A stretch of 6,584 nucleotides of DNA from Methanobrevibacter sp. (GTDB lineage: Archaea > Methanobacteriota > Methanobacteria > Methanobacteriales > Methanobacteriaceae). The position numbers and the translations under genes are program-made. Below are positions 6,010 through 6,584 of this stretch, piece by piece. The stretch is from NCBI GenBank assembly GCA_009777005.1, contig WRMT01000178.1, positions 1 through 6,584 on the forward strand. Reading direction: 5' to 3'. The first letter of the stretch is position 1. Every line of letters starts with the position of its first letter. Under the pieces are notes generated by a model that searched no databases, had not been told where the DNA came from, and saw only the letters and a list, made by a program, of their open reading frames with translations.

Positions 6010-6073
6010 GAAAATCTAAGATTTTCTAATCTTGAAAACTATTTTAAAATAAAAAAAATCAAGGATTTTCTAA
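6010..6073. repeat. Two palindromic GATTTTC hairpins upstream of gltX
   Basis: GAAAATC-TAA-GATTTTC at 6010-6026 is a perfect 7-bp inverted repeat. A second copy at about 6054-6070 reads AAAATC-AAG-GATTTTC. Both are followed by TAA, giving the shared core GATTTTCTAA. A third copy lies at about 254-269, and related sequence lies inside the methyltransferase gene. In the gltX transcript direction they lie within 95 bases of the start codon, so they could be in its leader or promoter. Confidence 0.55.
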
Positions 6074-6137
6074 TATTAAAAAATAAAAAATATTTAAAAT
6101 AAAAAAATCATGAATTATATTTTCTAATTATAGTATT

Positions 6138-6218
6138 TTAAACTATGTATATGCATATTTTTTGAGATAAGTCTCTTGGTGGAAAAAGTGTTAAAAACAG
6201 TTTTTGGTTACTGTCCAC
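6138..6218 (-). pseudogene. Probable transposase N-terminal remnant
   Basis: From a possible GTG at 6218 the minus strand encodes VDSNQKLFLTLFPPRDLSQK and then ICIYIV before a stop. 'NQK..L...PPRDLSQK' resembles the start of IS1182/IS4-like transposases, which often begin with a short '..NQ..LL..PPSL.DLIP..H' segment. Only about 26 codons remain, with no continuation towards 5980. The frame is also open upstream to about 6270, with TTG the only other start candidate. The match is by eye and short, so other explanations are possible. Confidence 0.3.
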
Positions 6219-6455
6219 AAGTAAAAAACCATAGATTTTTTTATTATCTGCTAATGAGAGATATTTTAACAAAATTCAAATAGTTAATGGAGTTGAAATT
6301 TTAAAACCAACTTTAAATAAGTTTATAGAAAATTTATTAAAATATTGTAAAATAAGACGAAAATTAGGGATAAATAAAAAGTATTGAATAAACTAATCCC
6401 TTGATTATCTACTTTTCATGAAAAATTGGATAACAAAGAATTAATAATAATAATA
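6219..6455. other. AT-rich region with degraded open frames
   Basis: No intact gene is supported. On the plus strand a 50-codon frame (6235-6387) without a start codon ends ..NLLKYCKIRRKLGINKKY. It is longer than expected by chance in such AT-rich DNA and may be a gene remnant, but I cannot assign it. Five TAA triplets in tandem lie at 6442-6456, just before the GC-richer block. Confidence 0.4.
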
Positions 6456-6582
6456 ATGTGCGACAGGATAGGGTCTCCGTTCTTCGATAATCAGTGAGAA
6501 GATTGTTATGATTTTCTCAATCCCAGTTGTGTGGGATTTTCTCCCCAGAAACTCTTAACTGAGTAATTGGTTAGGAGGTTGC
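6456..6582 (+). promoter_or_regulatory. Structured, GC-richer leader ending in a Shine-Dalgarno sequence
   Basis: Base composition changes abruptly at about 6458. Three adjacent hairpins can be drawn. TGAGAAGAT (6495-6503) pairs with ATTTTCTCA (6511-6519), 9 bp with one G:U. ATCCCA (6520-6525) pairs with TGGGAT (6532-6537). CTCTTAAC (6552-6559) pairs with GTTAGGAG (6570-6577), 8 bp with one G:U. The last stem covers most of AGGAGGT (6573-6579), the ribosome-binding site for a gene that would start with ATG at 6583 if the next base is G. This is consistent with a cis-regulatory leader controlling translation. No known riboswitch consensus is recognised. An insertion-element end with palindromic hairpins is an alternative. 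Confidence 0.5.
6573..6579 (+). promoter_or_regulatory. Strong Shine-Dalgarno site at the right edge
   Basis: AGGAGGT is close to the full anti-16S complement and far stronger than the other ribosome-binding sites in the window. It lies 3 bases before an AT that would begin an ATG at 6583, so a plus-strand gene very likely starts at the window edge. Confidence 0.6.
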
Positions 6583-6584
6583 AT

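Noticed and set aside
6235..6387. 50-codon plus-strand open frame ending KLGINKKY
   Set aside because: It has no start codon and no recognisable motif, and it overlaps an open frame on the other strand; noted only as a possible remnant.
6456..6582. tRNA, SRP RNA or RNase P RNA at the GC-rich right edge
   Set aside because: No T-loop or D-loop consensus, no SRP helix 8 motif and no RNase P conserved core is visible.
1..6584. CRISPR array
   Set aside because: No regularly spaced direct repeats of 25-37 bases are present; the only tandem repeat is the 51-bp coding repeat, which lacks spacers.

Overview
The window comes from a very AT-rich archaeon, most likely a methanogen of the order Methanobacteriales (Methanobrevibacter-like). 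Three observations support this. The complete glutamyl-tRNA synthetase is of the archaeal type. The gene starts have archaeal ribosome-binding sites and TATA boxes. The small flavoprotein carries the compact cysteine motif of methanogen iron-sulfur flavoproteins. The genus is inferred from overall character, not from a database match.

Layout, left to right. 1-53 (-): the first codons of a gene that leaves the window, possibly a transposase. 54-337: AT-rich spacer. 338-790 (-): an orphan TipAS drug-binding domain, the remnant of a MerR/TipA-type regulator whose DNA-binding half is missing. Its frame closes inside a possible 134-bp inverted-repeat element (785-918). 919-1324: AT-rich spacer with a possible promoter. 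1325-1870 (+): iron-sulfur flavoprotein / NADPH-dependent FMN reductase family. 1871-2464: intergenic, with two strong inverted repeats and a TTTATATA promoter-like site, which may mark a small RNA. 2465-3307 (-): SAM-dependent methyltransferase carrying an in-frame 51-bp tandem repeat. 3308-3433: divergent promoter region. 3434-4150 (+): single-pass membrane protein with an Asn/Lys/Thr-rich linker. 4151-4299: convergent terminator region. 4300-5979 (-): gltX. 5980-6450: AT-rich region with GATTTTCTAA palindromes and a probable transposase remnant. 6456-6584: an abruptly GC-richer, hairpin-rich block ending in AGGAGGT and what may be the start codon of the next gene.

The genes do not form an operon; each stands alone and neighbours alternate in orientation. 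gltX is a housekeeping gene. The flavoprotein, methyltransferase and TipAS remnant are accessory genes. The most unusual signals are at DNA level. The palindrome TAGCTA occurs about 22 times, against about 2 expected from composition, and is absent from 577-2492. A palindromic ATTTTCTAA repeat family occurs in spacers and also inside the methyltransferase reading frame. The right-edge leader could fold so as to hide its own Shine-Dalgarno sequence.
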